From assembly GCA_964006375.1 (NCBI GenBank), contig OZ023269.1:930001-994000 (forward strand): a stretch of 64,000 nucleotides of DNA. The letters run 5' to 3'. Positions 24,105 to 37,011 of this stretch are shown here, piece by piece. The first letter of the stretch is position 1. Every line of letters starts with the position of its first letter. A program made the translations under genes and the position numbers. Under the pieces are notes generated by a model, which was given only the letters and a program-made list of their open reading frames with translations, made no database searches and was not told the DNA's origin. This DNA is from Tillus elongatus (taxonomy: Eukaryota > Arthropoda > Insecta > Coleoptera > Cleridae).

Positions 24105-24128
24105 CACATTCGTACGCGTACGAATGTG
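24105..24128. repeat. Perfect 24-bp palindrome
   Basis: CACATTCGTACG followed immediately by its own inverse complement, with centre CGCG. It shares the word ATTCGTAC with 23607-23614. Confidence 0.95.
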
Positions 24129-24249
24129 CACCTTATCCTAAAGAATTAATTTACGATAGATCCGTTAAATCGTGAATTTTTGTTTGTTTAAAATAAAGTA
24201 TAGGTACCTATTGCAGTGCTATCGGGCCGTGGACGAGCCCTAAGGGAGA

Positions 24250-24990
24250 AAAAAAATTAGGTACCTATTACATTTAAAAATTTGGGACGATCCACAATTG
24301 TCTTTTGCTAAAACTCGTGACCTATCATCTCCTTCCTTGCTCCAAAATGTCACTGAAAATTGCGAACCTCCCACTTCTACAGCAGACACTCACACTGAAC
24401 CGAAAATTAATATTCCCGTTACCCAGAAGCCGTAAGATCCTATCCAAATGTTATTAGAAACAAATCAACAAATAAAGAGAGAAAACCGGGAAAATCCCGT
24501 ATATATACAGATATACCCGAGAAAGATGAAGTAGAAGAGAGGCATAGACAGAGGAATTTTAAAAAATGGGACAGGAAAGAAAAGCCATTGCTAAAGATAT
24601 GATGTGTAATTTGACGGAACTTAACTCAAGACAAAGAAAATATAAAGTACGACCCAGAATCAGAATGGTCGCAAATAAGCGTGCATGCGAGCTCATCGTC
24701 TCCACTTGATTTTGAAGAAAGCCATGAAGATGCGAACTGCTACTATACCATTGATGTGAGACCAGAGAATATCAAAGGTAATTGTTTCACTTTAGAAAAG
24801 TTTGGCAAGAAAACTCATCGTCTCCACTTGATTTTGAAGAAAGCAATAAAGATATCAACTGTTACTATATCACTGATGTGAGACCAGAGAATCGCAAAGA
24901 TTATTGTTTCATTTGAAAAAAGTTTGACAGGAAAACTAACCCCATACGTGGGGTACTTTCGTACAAATATCTTCCGCTAAAAGCATCGGT
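24250..24990 (+). pseudogene. C-terminal relic of a Tigger/pogo-like transposase (T3)
   Basis: One readable frame includes SYPNVIRNKSTNKERKPGKS followed by RIYTDIPEKDEVEERHRQR. This is the 'G(K/R)(S/T)(R/K)I.T.TP.K...E' tail of Tigger-like proteins. It continues with an acidic stretch containing SSSPLDFEESHEDANC and VRPENIKGNCFTLEKFGKKT. The catalytic domain is absent. The last part is duplicated in tandem and shifted out of frame. Assignment rests on the tail motif alone and is moderately sure. Confidence 0.55.
24692..24935 (+). repeat. Tandem duplication of a coding segment, two 122-bp units
   Basis: Both units start CTCATCGTCTCCACTTGATT and contain ATGTGAGACCAGAGAATC-like blocks. The period of 122 shifts the frame by two bases, so the second unit cannot be read in the frame of the first. 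Confidence 0.88.
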
Positions 24991-25149
24991 ATTACTCTTT
25001 AACCTTTTAGCATAATAGTTTCAGACTTTTTATATTTAACTCTGATATAATTATTTTACTTATGTCCATCAACTAGAGAATTCAGTCAGTTGATTAAAAA
25101 ATTTAAAAAATTAAAAGTAAAAAGTATACGAATGGTGACGACTTTGTCC

Positions 25150-25280
25150 AGATTAGAGAATATGAAATTTAACCGAAGATAATGAGAGGTGTAGGGCTTG
25201 GATGTCCATTCTCGCTAATTATGTTCAATATAGAAGATGCAGTGAATAAACTGAAAGAAAGCCGTTATAAATAGATAACA
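25150..25280 (+). mobile_element. Small reverse transcriptase fragment
   Basis: RGVGLGCPFSLIMFNIEDAV in one frame resembles the GVRQGCPLSP(I/L)LFNLYIE block of RTE-type reverse transcriptases. Only this block is readable. Confidence 0.5.
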
Positions 25281-26437
25281 GTTTCATTGCATCTGGCTGG
25301 CTGACGAACTTACATCAGCCATTTACTAAAGGAACATATTTGTAGTTTCATTAAAATCGGTCATATTTTTTGAGTTGTCGCAAATAGTTTCGCTAAAGCC
25401 AACTTGTGTATAATACGAAATCAGAAATTGTGCACACCATCTTTACGAAAGTTGATATTTTACAAACGTAAAGCAAATAATTTTATGAATTCTTAGGCAA
25501 ATACATGACAGAAGTTGTTTTATGAATGAATAAATCCGCGACTCGTGCCCTTTTTAACATTGATATCGTGATCTATAATCACCATTCGTATGGTAAATCA
25601 ACCAATTTATATTCATTGAGAAAAAATGAACTACGTTACGGTTGTAGAAATTGCATCATTCGAGAATAGTAATAACGTTATAAAAATCACAGAAGCGTGT
25701 ATCATTCCCAGATATTTCTATTCTTTCATGTATATGTGTGTGCACGCTGTGTCTTCCAAGAAATAGCTTGTATTTTTATTTCTATTCGAACTGTCTCCGA
25801 TTCGAAGGGCTAAATTACACGGTGCCAGCAAATTACTCGAGCTTAAAAATCAACTTGTGAAGGCAACTGTTTCCACAAATCTCCGACGTTCCGATTTTTT
25901 TTATTTGCAGATTCTCCACATCGGAATAAGGCGTATTAAACAAAGAATAACATTTTACGTAAAAAAGCTTTTACCCGATTCGTATACATTATGTGATATT
26001 GAAATGGAATGTACTGGTTTCAGGCTTTTGTTGCGGTTATCGTAAAAAATATAATATAGTGCTTGTAGCCCTTTGCTAAAAGAAGAAAAATATAAACAAG
26101 ACAAAACTACAATCAATGCAGCATAATTAGCGAAATTTTGTAGAAAAAATCTATTATGACAAGATCAAGACTTTTTGAATATGAGCGCAAACTTTTAATA
26201 AAATTCGATACAGAACCAAACGAAATAAAGACAAAACAATGTACGAAAAATAGAGTTTAATGGATAATAAAGTTAATGGGAAAAAAGTAATGATAGCACA
26301 ATATAATTTGCTACCGGCACGCCCTTGCAGCGTTAAGTCTGTTATACTATGTATGAATATCATCTGGTCACTGTTAGCTAATCGGTATAATAAATAAATT
26401 GATATAAAATGATAGAAATCTGCAGTTAAGTTGTAGT
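25281..26437. other. No recognisable feature
   Basis: AT-rich. Two short frames (25857-26045 plus, 26154-26363 minus) have no recognisable motif. Confidence 0.5.
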
Positions 26438-26552
26438 GAATTTTCTTTTTAAAAAATCCACTAATGAGGAGATCCCGACTTTTGATTTTGAAAAAATTTC
26501 TTCAAACGAGCGTTAATTAGGACCCCTAGAAAACACATCCGGGGTAAGCTTC

Positions 26553-26624
<72 letters not shown>

Positions 26625-27135
26625 ACACCGACAACTCAAAAAATAATGGACCGATTTTGATAAAATTTGGTGAGTACCTTCCTTTTGCAAGTGGCTTAGA
26701 AAAATTCGTTAGCCAGGAAAATTGGCCCAGGTTTTCCCAAAAAATTTTGTTTTCTCTCGGAAAATTATGATATTTCCGGAAATAACAAAGTAAGGGAAAC
26801 GTAATTTAGTAGGCGTGTTTGCTTTACCAAGAGTGAACCATGTACAAAATTGTAAGTCTGTAAATTCTAAGACAAAAGGATTATGGGCAGTTAAACTGGA
26901 GTTTTCCTCAAAACGTCAAAGTTGCGATTTGAAATATCCAAATTCGCAACATTTAGGCGAAGAACCTGAAACAAATAGGGTTATGTAAAGAAAATGTCGC
27001 AAGAAAAGTATTTCGCAAACCCTCAACCGTCATTGTCCTTCATTTTACTAAAATATTTACAGACATTTCATTTCAAATAGACCCTTTCTCTGATATTTTG
27101 GCGGTAGTTTCAGTTAAGCTTATTGTTTAACGGTC
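26438..27135 (+). repeat. TA-core repeat X4, full length
   Basis: Terminal hairpin (TAGTGAATTTTC ... AATCCACTAATGAGG), left arm, (TA)n at 26555-26621, then right arm TCACACCGACAACTC ... GACCGATTTTGATAAAATTT ... CCTTCCTTTTGCAAGTGGCTT ending near GGCGGTAGTTTCAGTTAAGC. Confidence 0.85.
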
Positions 27136-27530
27136 TATTATTTTTTGCCGAAAGTTTAAAAAGATTGAGTAAGTAGGTATTGGGCCACTTGGGCCAGACA
27201 GTGATGTCACATTTCACATCTTGTCTTGTTAAGTAACCTGTAAACATTACAAGGTCGATGACCTTCCAAGGTGATTGACCTGTTATTTCTAGGGAACTTT
27301 GGCCAGACAGTGACGTCACACGACTTGAGCCAGACAGTGACGTCACATGTCACATGTCTGCATGTAACACGTGAACATTCCAAAGTGTTTGACCTATTAT
27401 TTCTAGAGAAATTATTCTAGGGATATTTTTTAAAAAACCAATTCGGATCAGGCGAGTTTCGAACCCGGGGCATTCAGATGACAAGGCAAAAACCCTTACC
27501 TCTGAGCTATTCAAGCACTTATTATTTTTA
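27136..27530 (-). mobile_element. tRNA-related SINE-like element
   Basis: On the minus strand a head at 27518-27450 reads TAGCTCAGAGGTAAG (A box) and GGGTTCGAAACTC (B box) at tRNA spacing. The ends cannot pair into an acceptor stem, so it is not a working tRNA. The body downstream contains two related blocks (TAGAAATAATAGGTCAAACAC and TAGAAATAACAGGTCAATCAC) and three GTCACTGTCTGGC repeats. Such heads serve as internal RNA polymerase III promoters in SINEs (family knowledge). The body family is not one I recognise. Confidence 0.65.
27192..27352. repeat. Three CCAGACAGTGAYGTCACA repeats (CRE-like cores)
   Basis: Copies at 27194, 27303 and 27330. The last two contain the perfect palindrome TGACGTCA, the CREB/ATF binding core; the first has TGATGTCA. 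They lie in the SINE body. Confidence 0.8.
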
Positions 27531-27985
27531 TGTTTGAGGTTTGTATATATACACGACTTTATAGAAATCAAATGCAATTAATTAAATTGTTTGAGCCAAT
27601 AACATGTAATATGTTTAAATTAAAAAGCTTTTGTTATTATTAGACATTGGACGATTTACAAAATAAGAATTAATATATTTTAATATTATATGACTGGAGC
27701 ATAGTGTTGTGTATATAAATGCTAAACATAAAGCAATTGACATAAGACGCAATAAATAGCTCCGTCGCTTGTCACGGTCTCTCCCTAATTGCCGAGAGAA
27801 CGAGAGTAGGTATGGCCCCGCTCTCCGCCTGCCGCACTACAGGATACTTTTAATATGTTAAATAGTTTGAGTCAATAACATTTAACATAAAATAACACAT
27901 AGGAAAAAATACAGGGGTCAAACATATACGAGGGAAACCGAATAAGTGTAAACATCAAGCTCAGGTTTTTAGCTAAAACTAAGAA
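27531..27985. other. No recognisable gene; short GC-richer segment
   Basis: The segment 27765-27842 (GTCGCTTGTCACGGTCTCTC, TTGCCGAGAGAACGAGAG) is clearly richer in GC than its surroundings and could belong to an unrecognised repeat. Confidence 0.35.
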
Positions 27986-28175
27986 GACACGCAATCAACC
28001 GCGACTTTTGAATTTTAAAAAGATTTATTCAAATGAGCGCAAACTAAGCCTCCTAGAATCCATATCCTGGTTCAGTTTTTATCTGTTTACATATATACAG
28101 GGTGAGGCATTTCTACGGTAAACCTTAATATAATTGTTACTATACAAGATACGAGCAAAAGTTGTATACGTTAAT
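27986..28175 (+). repeat. TA-core repeat X5 left arm followed by segment Z
   Basis: CGCGACTTTTGAATTTT (given here as CCGCGACTTTTGAATTT), AAATGAGCGCAAACTAAGCC, TATCTGTTTACATATATACA, then GGGTGAGGCATTTCTACGG and TAAACC. It shows the uninterrupted form of the locus split by LINE I. Confidence 0.7.
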
Positions 28176-28738
28176 TATACATCTACTTATGTATTTCTTT
28201 GCATAATAAAAAAATATATATTTTAAGTTATTATGGTACTCTTATTTGTTTATATGATATAATGAGGAAACTGAAACGAAATAAAAAATGCTGGAGATAG
28301 AGAGTCATGGTTACGACAACGCGGCGACATTGCCTTTAGAATGTGATGATGGTCCAGGATGAAACACAATTTAAAGTGACCTAGAGTTCTAAAAAATACG
28401 ACTAAAGAAGTGTTGAAAAAAAGTACGCCAATCGGAAAATAGATGGGCAACCACAAAATAAAATAGACATGCAGAATTAAAATTTACTTTTTTATCAACA
28501 GTTTCTTTTAAAGTAACTTTTACTGTTAGTTGTCACTCAAAATTAAATTGAAAATACAACACAGCAAAATAATGTGATTTAACCCGTTTTTATCGCTTAG
28601 GAAATGTTATTGGAGAACAATGTATTTAAGTAGCTTTTACTAAAAAATGTGTTCATGAAATTTAATTTGATAATGTTTGCCTGATTGATCTTTTGCAACC
28701 TTACTAAAACGATCGATGAATCCGAACATCTGTACATT
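28176..28738. other. No recognisable feature
   Basis: AT-rich, no supportable frame. Confidence 0.5.
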
Positions 28739-29565
<827 letters not shown>

Positions 29566-29791
29566 ATAAAGTTCAATATATCTGTTTATATAAAACATAT
29601 GAAAAAAAATTGTATATATTAATTATAGGGTGTCTCGAGCTACATCTTAAAAAATTATTTCTACAATCACAGGGTGGCCCATAAGTCGTTGGTGATACAA
29701 ATTTTTTTTTTTTTTAATCAAACACGCCTTATGTTATTGCATTTTTGCATTTTCCATCGAAATATAATGCATGTTTGTAAGAAAAAAAATT
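29566..29791. repeat. Junction of repeat ends
   Basis: Contains ATAGGGTGTCTCGAGC, ACAGGGTGGCCCATAAGTCG and TGCATTTTCCATCGAAATAT. The last is shared in inverted form with 15530-15580, next to another Y copy. Confidence 0.45.
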
Positions 29792-30104
29792 CTGGACGCA
29801 GTAAGTGCGTTATGGTAGCGAATTTTGATCAAATGCTTAATATTTGAATAGCTCAATTTGCTATTAACCTATAAGGTTGACCAAGAAACGAATTTTTTCG
29901 GGAACACTTTAAGTTTACTTTTGGAAATTTTTGTACATTTTCAAACAATAAAGTTATTTTGATGAAACATGGCACATTGTTTTTACTATATAGATTATAC
30001 TGGTAACCAAATTTGATGCCTGCTTTCTTAAAAAAACACACATTATTGCTATTAAAAAATAGTTTTATGAAAATTCACTACCATAACGCACTTGCTGCGT
30101 CCAG
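29792..30104. mobile_element. Repeat Y, complete copy with 35-bp terminal inverted repeats
   Basis: CTGGACGCAGTAAGTGCGTT, ATGGTAGCGAATTTT at the left is mirrored by AAAATTCACTACCATAACGC, ACTTGCTGCGTCCAG at the right, 33 of 35 bases matching. The interior of about 240 bases is non-coding and shared with 15222-15512 and 43245-43440. A MITE by structure. Confidence 0.85.
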
Positions 30105-30959
30105 AGTTTTTTTAGAGTCAGGAGACATATCATAAACTAAGAGCGGATACAATAGAATAATTTATATCAACTTACTTTACTGGAAGAGCATACATAAAAT
30201 TCACTGAAATCCAACATCTTCCGTGCCATTTAAGTTCAACTTACGAATTATCTAACTTTAGTCGAGTAAAGTTTTTGCTTATCTATTTCGGTGTAAAAAC
30301 CACGCGCTAATCAATAATATAAAAGAGAGATCGTTGACTAACTTTTATTTTGGCTGCGGAAAGTAAAACAGTGAGAAAAGTTCTCGTTATATAGGTAAGC
30401 GAAGGTGATATTATTGTATCGATTCTCCAGCAAACGGAAGCTTCTGTTTTATTATTTGACACCTAAATATCAACCAATATATCCACAACATTTTCACATT
30501 CAAACGAAAGGTGGAAAAAGATTATAGTAAAACGTTACCTTTTAACACAAACAGTATTTTGTTATATAAATAAGCAAATATACAAAGCGCCAATGAAAGG
30601 GAGCAGTTCTAAAACTATATTGGCAATAGCTTTGCATTATAGGGTCTATATTACATTAACATATTTTTGCTGCTACTCATAATATATAATATTTGTAGGC
30701 ACATGTTTGCTCGTATATTCTGTAAAATCAAATTATAATTTAATTTACTTTCAATTGCATTCATAGTTAATTTACATAATTATTGATACAACGAAGATAG
30801 CACATCAATAATATATACAGTTCTTATTTGATCCAAATGACTGCGCCAATATGAAGTAAAATTATCAAAAAACATTTGTAAAAACCATACAATTTTGATA
30901 TTTATATGTTAAAGGTGGATCCTGATTACAATATTATTGAATTTAAAAGTGATAATAAC
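30105..30959. other. Intron of the agrin-like gene, no recognisable element
   Basis: AT-rich; no repeat arm or frame I can support. Confidence 0.5.
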
Positions 30960-31175
30960 CTGAACTGCATTTTCCACGGTAAATAATATTGAGAATTTTC
31001 CTGGCTCTGCATGCTTCTTGCCGTAAGGTACATTCATTGGAATAAGTTTTCCCATCTGATCCACAGACTGGAGTGAATTCCAATGGACACGTGTCGCCAC
31101 ATTGACAAACCGGATTTCGATGTTCGTCAAGTTGACATACTTCAGGTTCCGCACATTCTACTCCTGCACACGGAT
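30960..31175 (-). CDS. Agrn: Agrin-like exon with one follistatin/Kazal module
   Basis: The 216-nt exon has acceptor GTTTCAG followed by ATCCGTGTGC and donor TTCAG followed by GTTATT. It is phase 1 at both ends. It encodes DPCAGVECAEPEVCQLDEHR, NPVCQCGDTC, then a Kazal domain PLEFTPVCGSDGKTYSNEC, TLRQEACRARK, IIYRGKCSS. All expected cysteines are present. The first codon is completed by the final G of the 48-kb exon (GAT, Asp) and the last G completes Gly with the 15-kb exon, so these three are consecutive coding exons. A minus-strand frame running through the same bases in another register is a shadow. Function as for the neighbouring exons: a secreted matrix proteoglycan with protease-inhibitor-like modules. 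Confidence 0.85.
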
Positions 31176-32362
31176 CTGAAACAGAAGTATGGAATTAATA
31201 ATTAGCTTCTAAATCCCAGGTTTTATAACGAATTAAGTTAATGGAATTTAAGGAGAGTACGGAAAAGTTTCTAAAGTGTAAAATAATAATGAATTTGATG
31301 ATTGATTTAGGTTTCTCTGACGTAGCTATACTCTGTATTGTAACTGTACCTAAAAATATAATGATAATAATAATTAATGTGTTGATATTTACAAAACATA
31401 TTCTGCTTCATTACTAAGAAATAGTGGACTTGAATAGTTGATTTGTTGCTTTTACTTGATACTGCTACTAGCTATAAGTATATATGGTATAACATACATA
31501 AGCCCGCTTGAGAACTTGCAATTTGCATTGCTGTTTTAAACCTATAACTCAATCACTAAAGACATTTTTCTAAACATTAATTGAAAAAATATCAAAAACA
31601 AGAAAGTACTCAGTTTTAAACGAGGCTATTTTTGAGCCCGCTACGTGATAACAATAATAATAATGATAATTTTATTTTACTACCGAACATTTACAATGTT
31701 TTCTTTTATCATGAACTAGTTTAATTAATTTTTCTTTGATCATTTAACGCAAGACTTGACCAACAAAGCGTTAAGGTCTCTACAGTTCAGATACATCTTC
31801 TAAAAAGGCCAGACAAAATGGCAGATGACGCAGCAATTTAAATTATTTAACGATTATTTTTACCCAGTTCAAACAAAATGTTTCTTACCTGAGCAAGACT
31901 GTTTATGAGATTTATTGTTGTCAAAAAATATACATAGAATATAATGTTATGCCCGCATTTATTTTCTCAGTACAAAATATTATAGTAGTTTTATATCATG
32001 TTGTCTAAAAGAACACGCTGCACAAAACTGTGTATTGTTTAAATAAACAGAAATTTTATAAGTTAAATTATTAATACTTATCCCAGTTAAAAATACGAAT
32101 AAATTTCTTTTAAATACGAGTATGTACCTATTGTGTTAGACGAAATTATTCTTGCATTGGAAGAAGGGCATCTTTGCTCCATTTAACAAGTTTGAATAAC
32201 TGAAATATGGTTTGAAACTAAACTTGAAACTGAAAGTATGTGGTATGCACTAGACAGTTCGGGAAAACAGAAAAGATATTTGAGGAAAAAGAAATTACTC
32301 CTGTGCCTTGACAAGTTTTTCTTTCATTGTTCTCTTATGACTCCGTATCTAGAATGACAATC
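31176..32362. other. Intron of the agrin-like gene, no recognisable element
   Basis: AT-rich, with short ATA/ATAATG runs near 31356 and 31655; otherwise nothing supportable. Confidence 0.5.
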
Positions 32363-32760
32363 AGGTGAAGTTTTGCTTCACGAAGTGCCAATATTCTCAC
32401 ACATAAGACCTGTCAGACAGGCTATAGCCCAGAATTCCACGCGATACATACAATTCTGGCATACAGGAAGCGAAATGGCAACTTGAAGGTCAGTAATTAT
32501 TGAAATCATTTGCGCTACTTAATTTTTTCCATTGCGTCCAGTACAAGTTACAAGTAAAAACAATAAAGTTTTGCAAGGTCAATGGTATTGAGGTGAATTT
32601 TCTATTTCTTGAATTGCTAATATCCGAATACACAAGACCTAGCAGAGAGGCTTAACCTAGAAAATGGTGTTATATACGACTTTAGCACAATAGAAACGGA
32701 AAAGGCAACTTAAATGCATATTACTTCAATAATTAATATTCTTATAAGGGGAGTAAAGGG
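32363..32760. repeat. Diverged direct duplication, period about 228
   Basis: GGTGAAGTTTTGCTTCACGA, AGTGCCAATATTC, CACATAAGACCT in the first unit correspond to GGTGAATTTTCTATTTCTTG, AATTGCTAATATCCG, CACAAGACCT in the second. Both later carry (A/G)GAAACGRAAA(R)GGCAACTT-like blocks. An old duplication. Confidence 0.5.
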
Positions 32761-32849
32761 AGGTCTGGCGAGTGTGTCTTGTTCTGCGATAAAAACCTTG
32801 TCCGATTTTCTAACTAGTTCAAGCTATTAATAAAAGAGAGGTACCTCTT

Positions 32850-32892
32850 GAGTTTGATCGCATTCGGTTAATTACTTTTTGAGTTATCGGTT

Positions 32893-32983
<91 letters not shown>
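32850..32983 (-). repeat. TA-core repeat X7/8, right-arm side with (TA)n
   Basis: Minus strand: (TA)n at 32983-32896, then CCAACCGATAACTCAAAAAG, TAATTAACCGAATGCGATCA. It is the far side of the X element whose left arm is at 33467-33590; LINE J sits in the TA tract between. Confidence 0.75.
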
Positions 32984-32985
<2 letters not shown>

Positions 32986-33373
32986 TAGATAGATAGATAG
33001 ATAACTTTATTAGCCTTTGATCAAGTACATACATACTACAGGCACGTCAAAGAATTAGAAAAACCTAAAATGTCAGTCTTAAATATATACAAAAACAGAA
33101 GTCAAAAAATAACAACAGCACTTTACATACAGAACCAACTACAAAAATATACAATCAGTTTACATTAAACCTAAATTTACAGTTACAACGGTCATTCTCT
33201 CCGTTGCTCAGGGCCTGTACACCTTTCAGTAAATTCACTGATATGATAAAAAGAATTTTCAACCAAAAATAATTTCAACCTATGTTTAAAGCAGCTCAGT
33301 GTATCCGCAGCCTTAATCTCCTGAGGAAGCATATTAAAATAAAAACAGCCAGCATACACAGGTGATTTCTTGT

Positions 33374-33379
<6 letters not shown>
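32984..33379 (-). mobile_element. LINE J, short 3' end of a LINE inside a TA array
   Basis: Minus-strand frame AYKKSPVYAGCFYFNMLPQE, IKAADTLSCFKHRLKLFLVE is the closing part of a LINE reverse transcriptase (NKLP...I....FK..LK.FL block). A 3' UTR follows with AATAAAG near 33010, then (TCTA)n at 33002-32984. The rest of the ORF is missing. Confidence 0.7.
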
Positions 33380-33471
<92 letters not shown>

Positions 33472-33590
33472 CTGACCTCGGATATGAGTTCTAGGGGTTC
33501 GAGTTCGCGCTCATTTAAAAAATTTTTTGCAAAGTCGCACCATCGATACCTCTCTATTAGTGATTTTTTAAAGTAAAAATTCACAAAAAG
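33380..33590 (-). repeat. TA-core repeat X7/8, left arm with (TA)n
   Basis: Minus strand: AATCACTAATAGAGAGGTAT, AATGAGCGCGAACTCGAACC, ATATCCGAGGTCAGTTTTAA, then (TA)n at 33466-33380. Same orientation as the piece at 32850-32983. Confidence 0.8.
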
Positions 33591-34162
33591 GGAAATCTGA
33601 ATAATGAAACCAGTGATATAAATATTAACCCATAAGTCTGTATGCCACTGTAAAAACTTAGGGTAGTGCAAAGAACATCGACACAAGAACTGAGTTAATC
33701 ACCTTCCTAGTGCTTTGAATTCTCGTGTCATTGTATATTACATATGTTAATAGCGTATTTGACGATCATATGGCAAGAAATGTCACGATGTCTGGGCCTC
33801 CATTTCTAATTAATTGGAGTTGTCAGATAGGAAGCTTTGTTCAATAAATTAAGTGTCTTACGAATTTTTGCGTTTCTTCCACAATGCCTCAATACTACAG
33901 TTTAAATTACTACAACGCAGTCCTAACTCTAGACTTTCACTGGCCAATGTAATTTTTACGGTGATTCAAGAAATCAGATAGCTTTTATTATAAGCTTTCA
34001 GGTTTAAGCCTTTTCTAAAGGTAAGTGTTATTATTATTATTATCAGCGTTCATCCAGTAATTAAAATAGGACGCTATAACAAAATAAATAAATAAATAGT
34101 TTAATCTCAATCATAAATTAAATGAGAAAATATGTTTTTCTTTAAACAATGTGTTTGTATAC
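33591..34162. other. No recognisable feature
   Basis: AT-rich intron sequence with a short (TTA)n near 34029. Confidence 0.5.
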
Positions 34163-34228
34163 TTAGTGAATTTTCTTTGGAAAAATTCACTAATAGGGAG
34201 ATCCCGACTTTTAAATTTTGGGTCACTT

Positions 34229-34306
<78 letters not shown>

Positions 34307-34570
34307 ACCGATAACTCAAAAGATAATGGCCCGATTTGGATAAAATTTGACGTGTGCCTTCCTTTTGTAATTGGCTTGGCCCAGTTCGCTATCCAGGAAA
34401 ATCAAACTAGGTTTCCCGGGAAAATTTTTAGTTTTCTTTCGGACAAAATTTATATCTCCCAAAATAAAAAAGCTATGGTAATAAAATTTGGTAGACAAGT
34501 TTATGACATATAAGGGAAACTAAATACCTAAATTTAGATTTATACGTTACAGGAAACTTATTGTTTTATG
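34163..34570 (+). repeat. TA-core repeat X9, truncated
   Basis: Hairpin at 34163-34193 (12-bp perfect stem TTAGTGAATTTT), short left arm, (TA)n at 34232-34303, right arm TCACACCGATAACTC, ATAATGGCCCGATTTGG, TGCCTTCCTTTTGTAATTGG. It fades out near 34570. Confidence 0.82.
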
Positions 34571-34640
34571 AAATGGGTAATGTATTGTTTGGTATGTATT
34601 TAAAAATGGGTTAGAGGGAGGGAGGGGATAATATATTATA

Positions 34641-35450
<810 letters not shown>

Positions 35451-36990
35451 AGAAGTTTTATTTATTTAATTATTTAAATACCCAACACAACAGAGTTCCC
35501 ATTATAGGATATCATAGACAACGCAAAGGTACATATACTCATAGACAATTAAGAAATACAATTGTGTGAGTTAGCCCTAGAATAATAATTAAGAAATAAA
35601 TAAACCATATTCTATACACATCATAAAAGTAATAAAATAAAATTTGAATTAATATAAACAGGCATATAACGCTAGCCACTTCAATAAGGTAATTATGTCA
35701 AAGAATTGGACGCGAAAGCTAAGAATAGTTAGTTAAATTCGAATTTATATCAGAATTGTGACATATGTTGTTAGTTAGACGTTATAAAGTAAATAGAAGA
35801 TCTAAGCATGAAATCGGAACTTGGGGACAACAGAAGAAACATAAGGATCTAGAATTAAATCGTGGCGTAAGGATCAAAATCTTAACCAAGGTGTCCTAAG
35901 CGTCAATCCTATCCCGCAGGATACTGCACCGGAAGTAGCTTTAAGGATACAATATCTCTTTCGCTTAGTAAGAAAGTTTCATTTAGATAAAGTTCTTCTT
36001 TCTTCATATGTAGCTCTTGGGCAATAAACTCAATGAATTTTATAGTTGAGGTATTTCATAAATCTTCCATTTAATTTTTCAGGGGAGAAAATATGGAACC
36101 TGTAATAAGGAATCCATACAAGGCAGCAGTATTCAAGATTTGACCTAAAATATACATAAAACAATGCGTTTAGAGCCTGCGCATTTGTAAAATGGCAGTA
36201 TTTACTTATAAGGAAACCCAACATACGTAAGGCAGGAAGGACCATACTTGAAATGCTGTCACTAAAAGAAAGCTGAGGATCAATTATGATCTTCAAGTCG
36301 ACACTTGTGGTGCTGTATCGCCAAATATTAGTTGAGCAGTAAGTGTAGTTATAATCAAAATACCTTTTCTCGGTAAATGACATGATCTTACACTTAGTGA
36401 TATTCATATTCAGATGTCTTTTTTTACACTATATATCGACGTTATTTAGTTCAACTTGAAGTGCAATGCAATCATTCAGATAATCAATCCGTGTATATAT
36501 CTTTTCATCATCGACACAAAGCAGCTTGAAGCACCCAAGACTCGCAGGTAAGTCATTTATGAAAATAAGAAAAAGCAAAGGATCAGGTTTAAACCACGAA
36601 GAATTCCAGACGTTATAACAAAGTTTTTGGAATGATAACCACCATATACTAGGTAGTGATTCTCTTTTGAAGGTAGGAACGAAAAAAATTAACTAATTGA
36701 GAGAAGCGTCCCAGCATGTTCAGCTCTAAAAAAATGCTCTTAGGATTAATTCTGTCGCAGGTCTTTGAAAAGGCTATATCAATTACATCGACTTGACCCT
36801 GATCATCCAAAACTTTGTAAATCTATTCTGTCATCACAATAAGATTGGCACAAATGGAACGTTTTGGTAAGGAACCATGCTGGAAAAGAGGCATGCAACA
36901 TTTGATCAAAGGATAAATAAATCTATATAAACACATCTCAAATACCTTTACGAAATTAGAAAGTATCGCAATTGATCGGTAATTATGAAT
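35451..36990 (-). mobile_element. LINE E relic (reverse transcriptase and 3' UTR)
   Basis: Minus-strand broken frames read YRSIAILSNFVKVFE near 36960, DVIDIAFSKTCDRIN near 36790, GIPRGLNLDPLLFLIFINDL near 36610, and LLCVDDEKIYTRI, where the catalytic YADD is altered to CVDD. They continue with NMNITKCKIMSFTEKR and RSNLEYCCLVWIP. A decayed C-terminal part and an A/T-rich 3' UTR run to about 35455. It resembles the CR1/Jockey side of LINEs. Dead by frameshifts and the YADD change. It ends next to a (TA)n array. Confidence 0.8.
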
Positions 36991-37005
36991 TTCAATAGGC
37001 TACCA

Positions 37006-37011
<6 letters not shown>

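Noticed and set aside
27450..27518. A functional tRNA gene
   Set aside because: A and B boxes are present but the ends do not form an acceptor stem and the anticodon arm is poor; better read as a SINE head.
30909..31154. 81-codon minus-strand frame at the 31-kb exon
   Set aside because: It is in the wrong register; the true frame reads DPCAGVEC with all Kazal cysteines.
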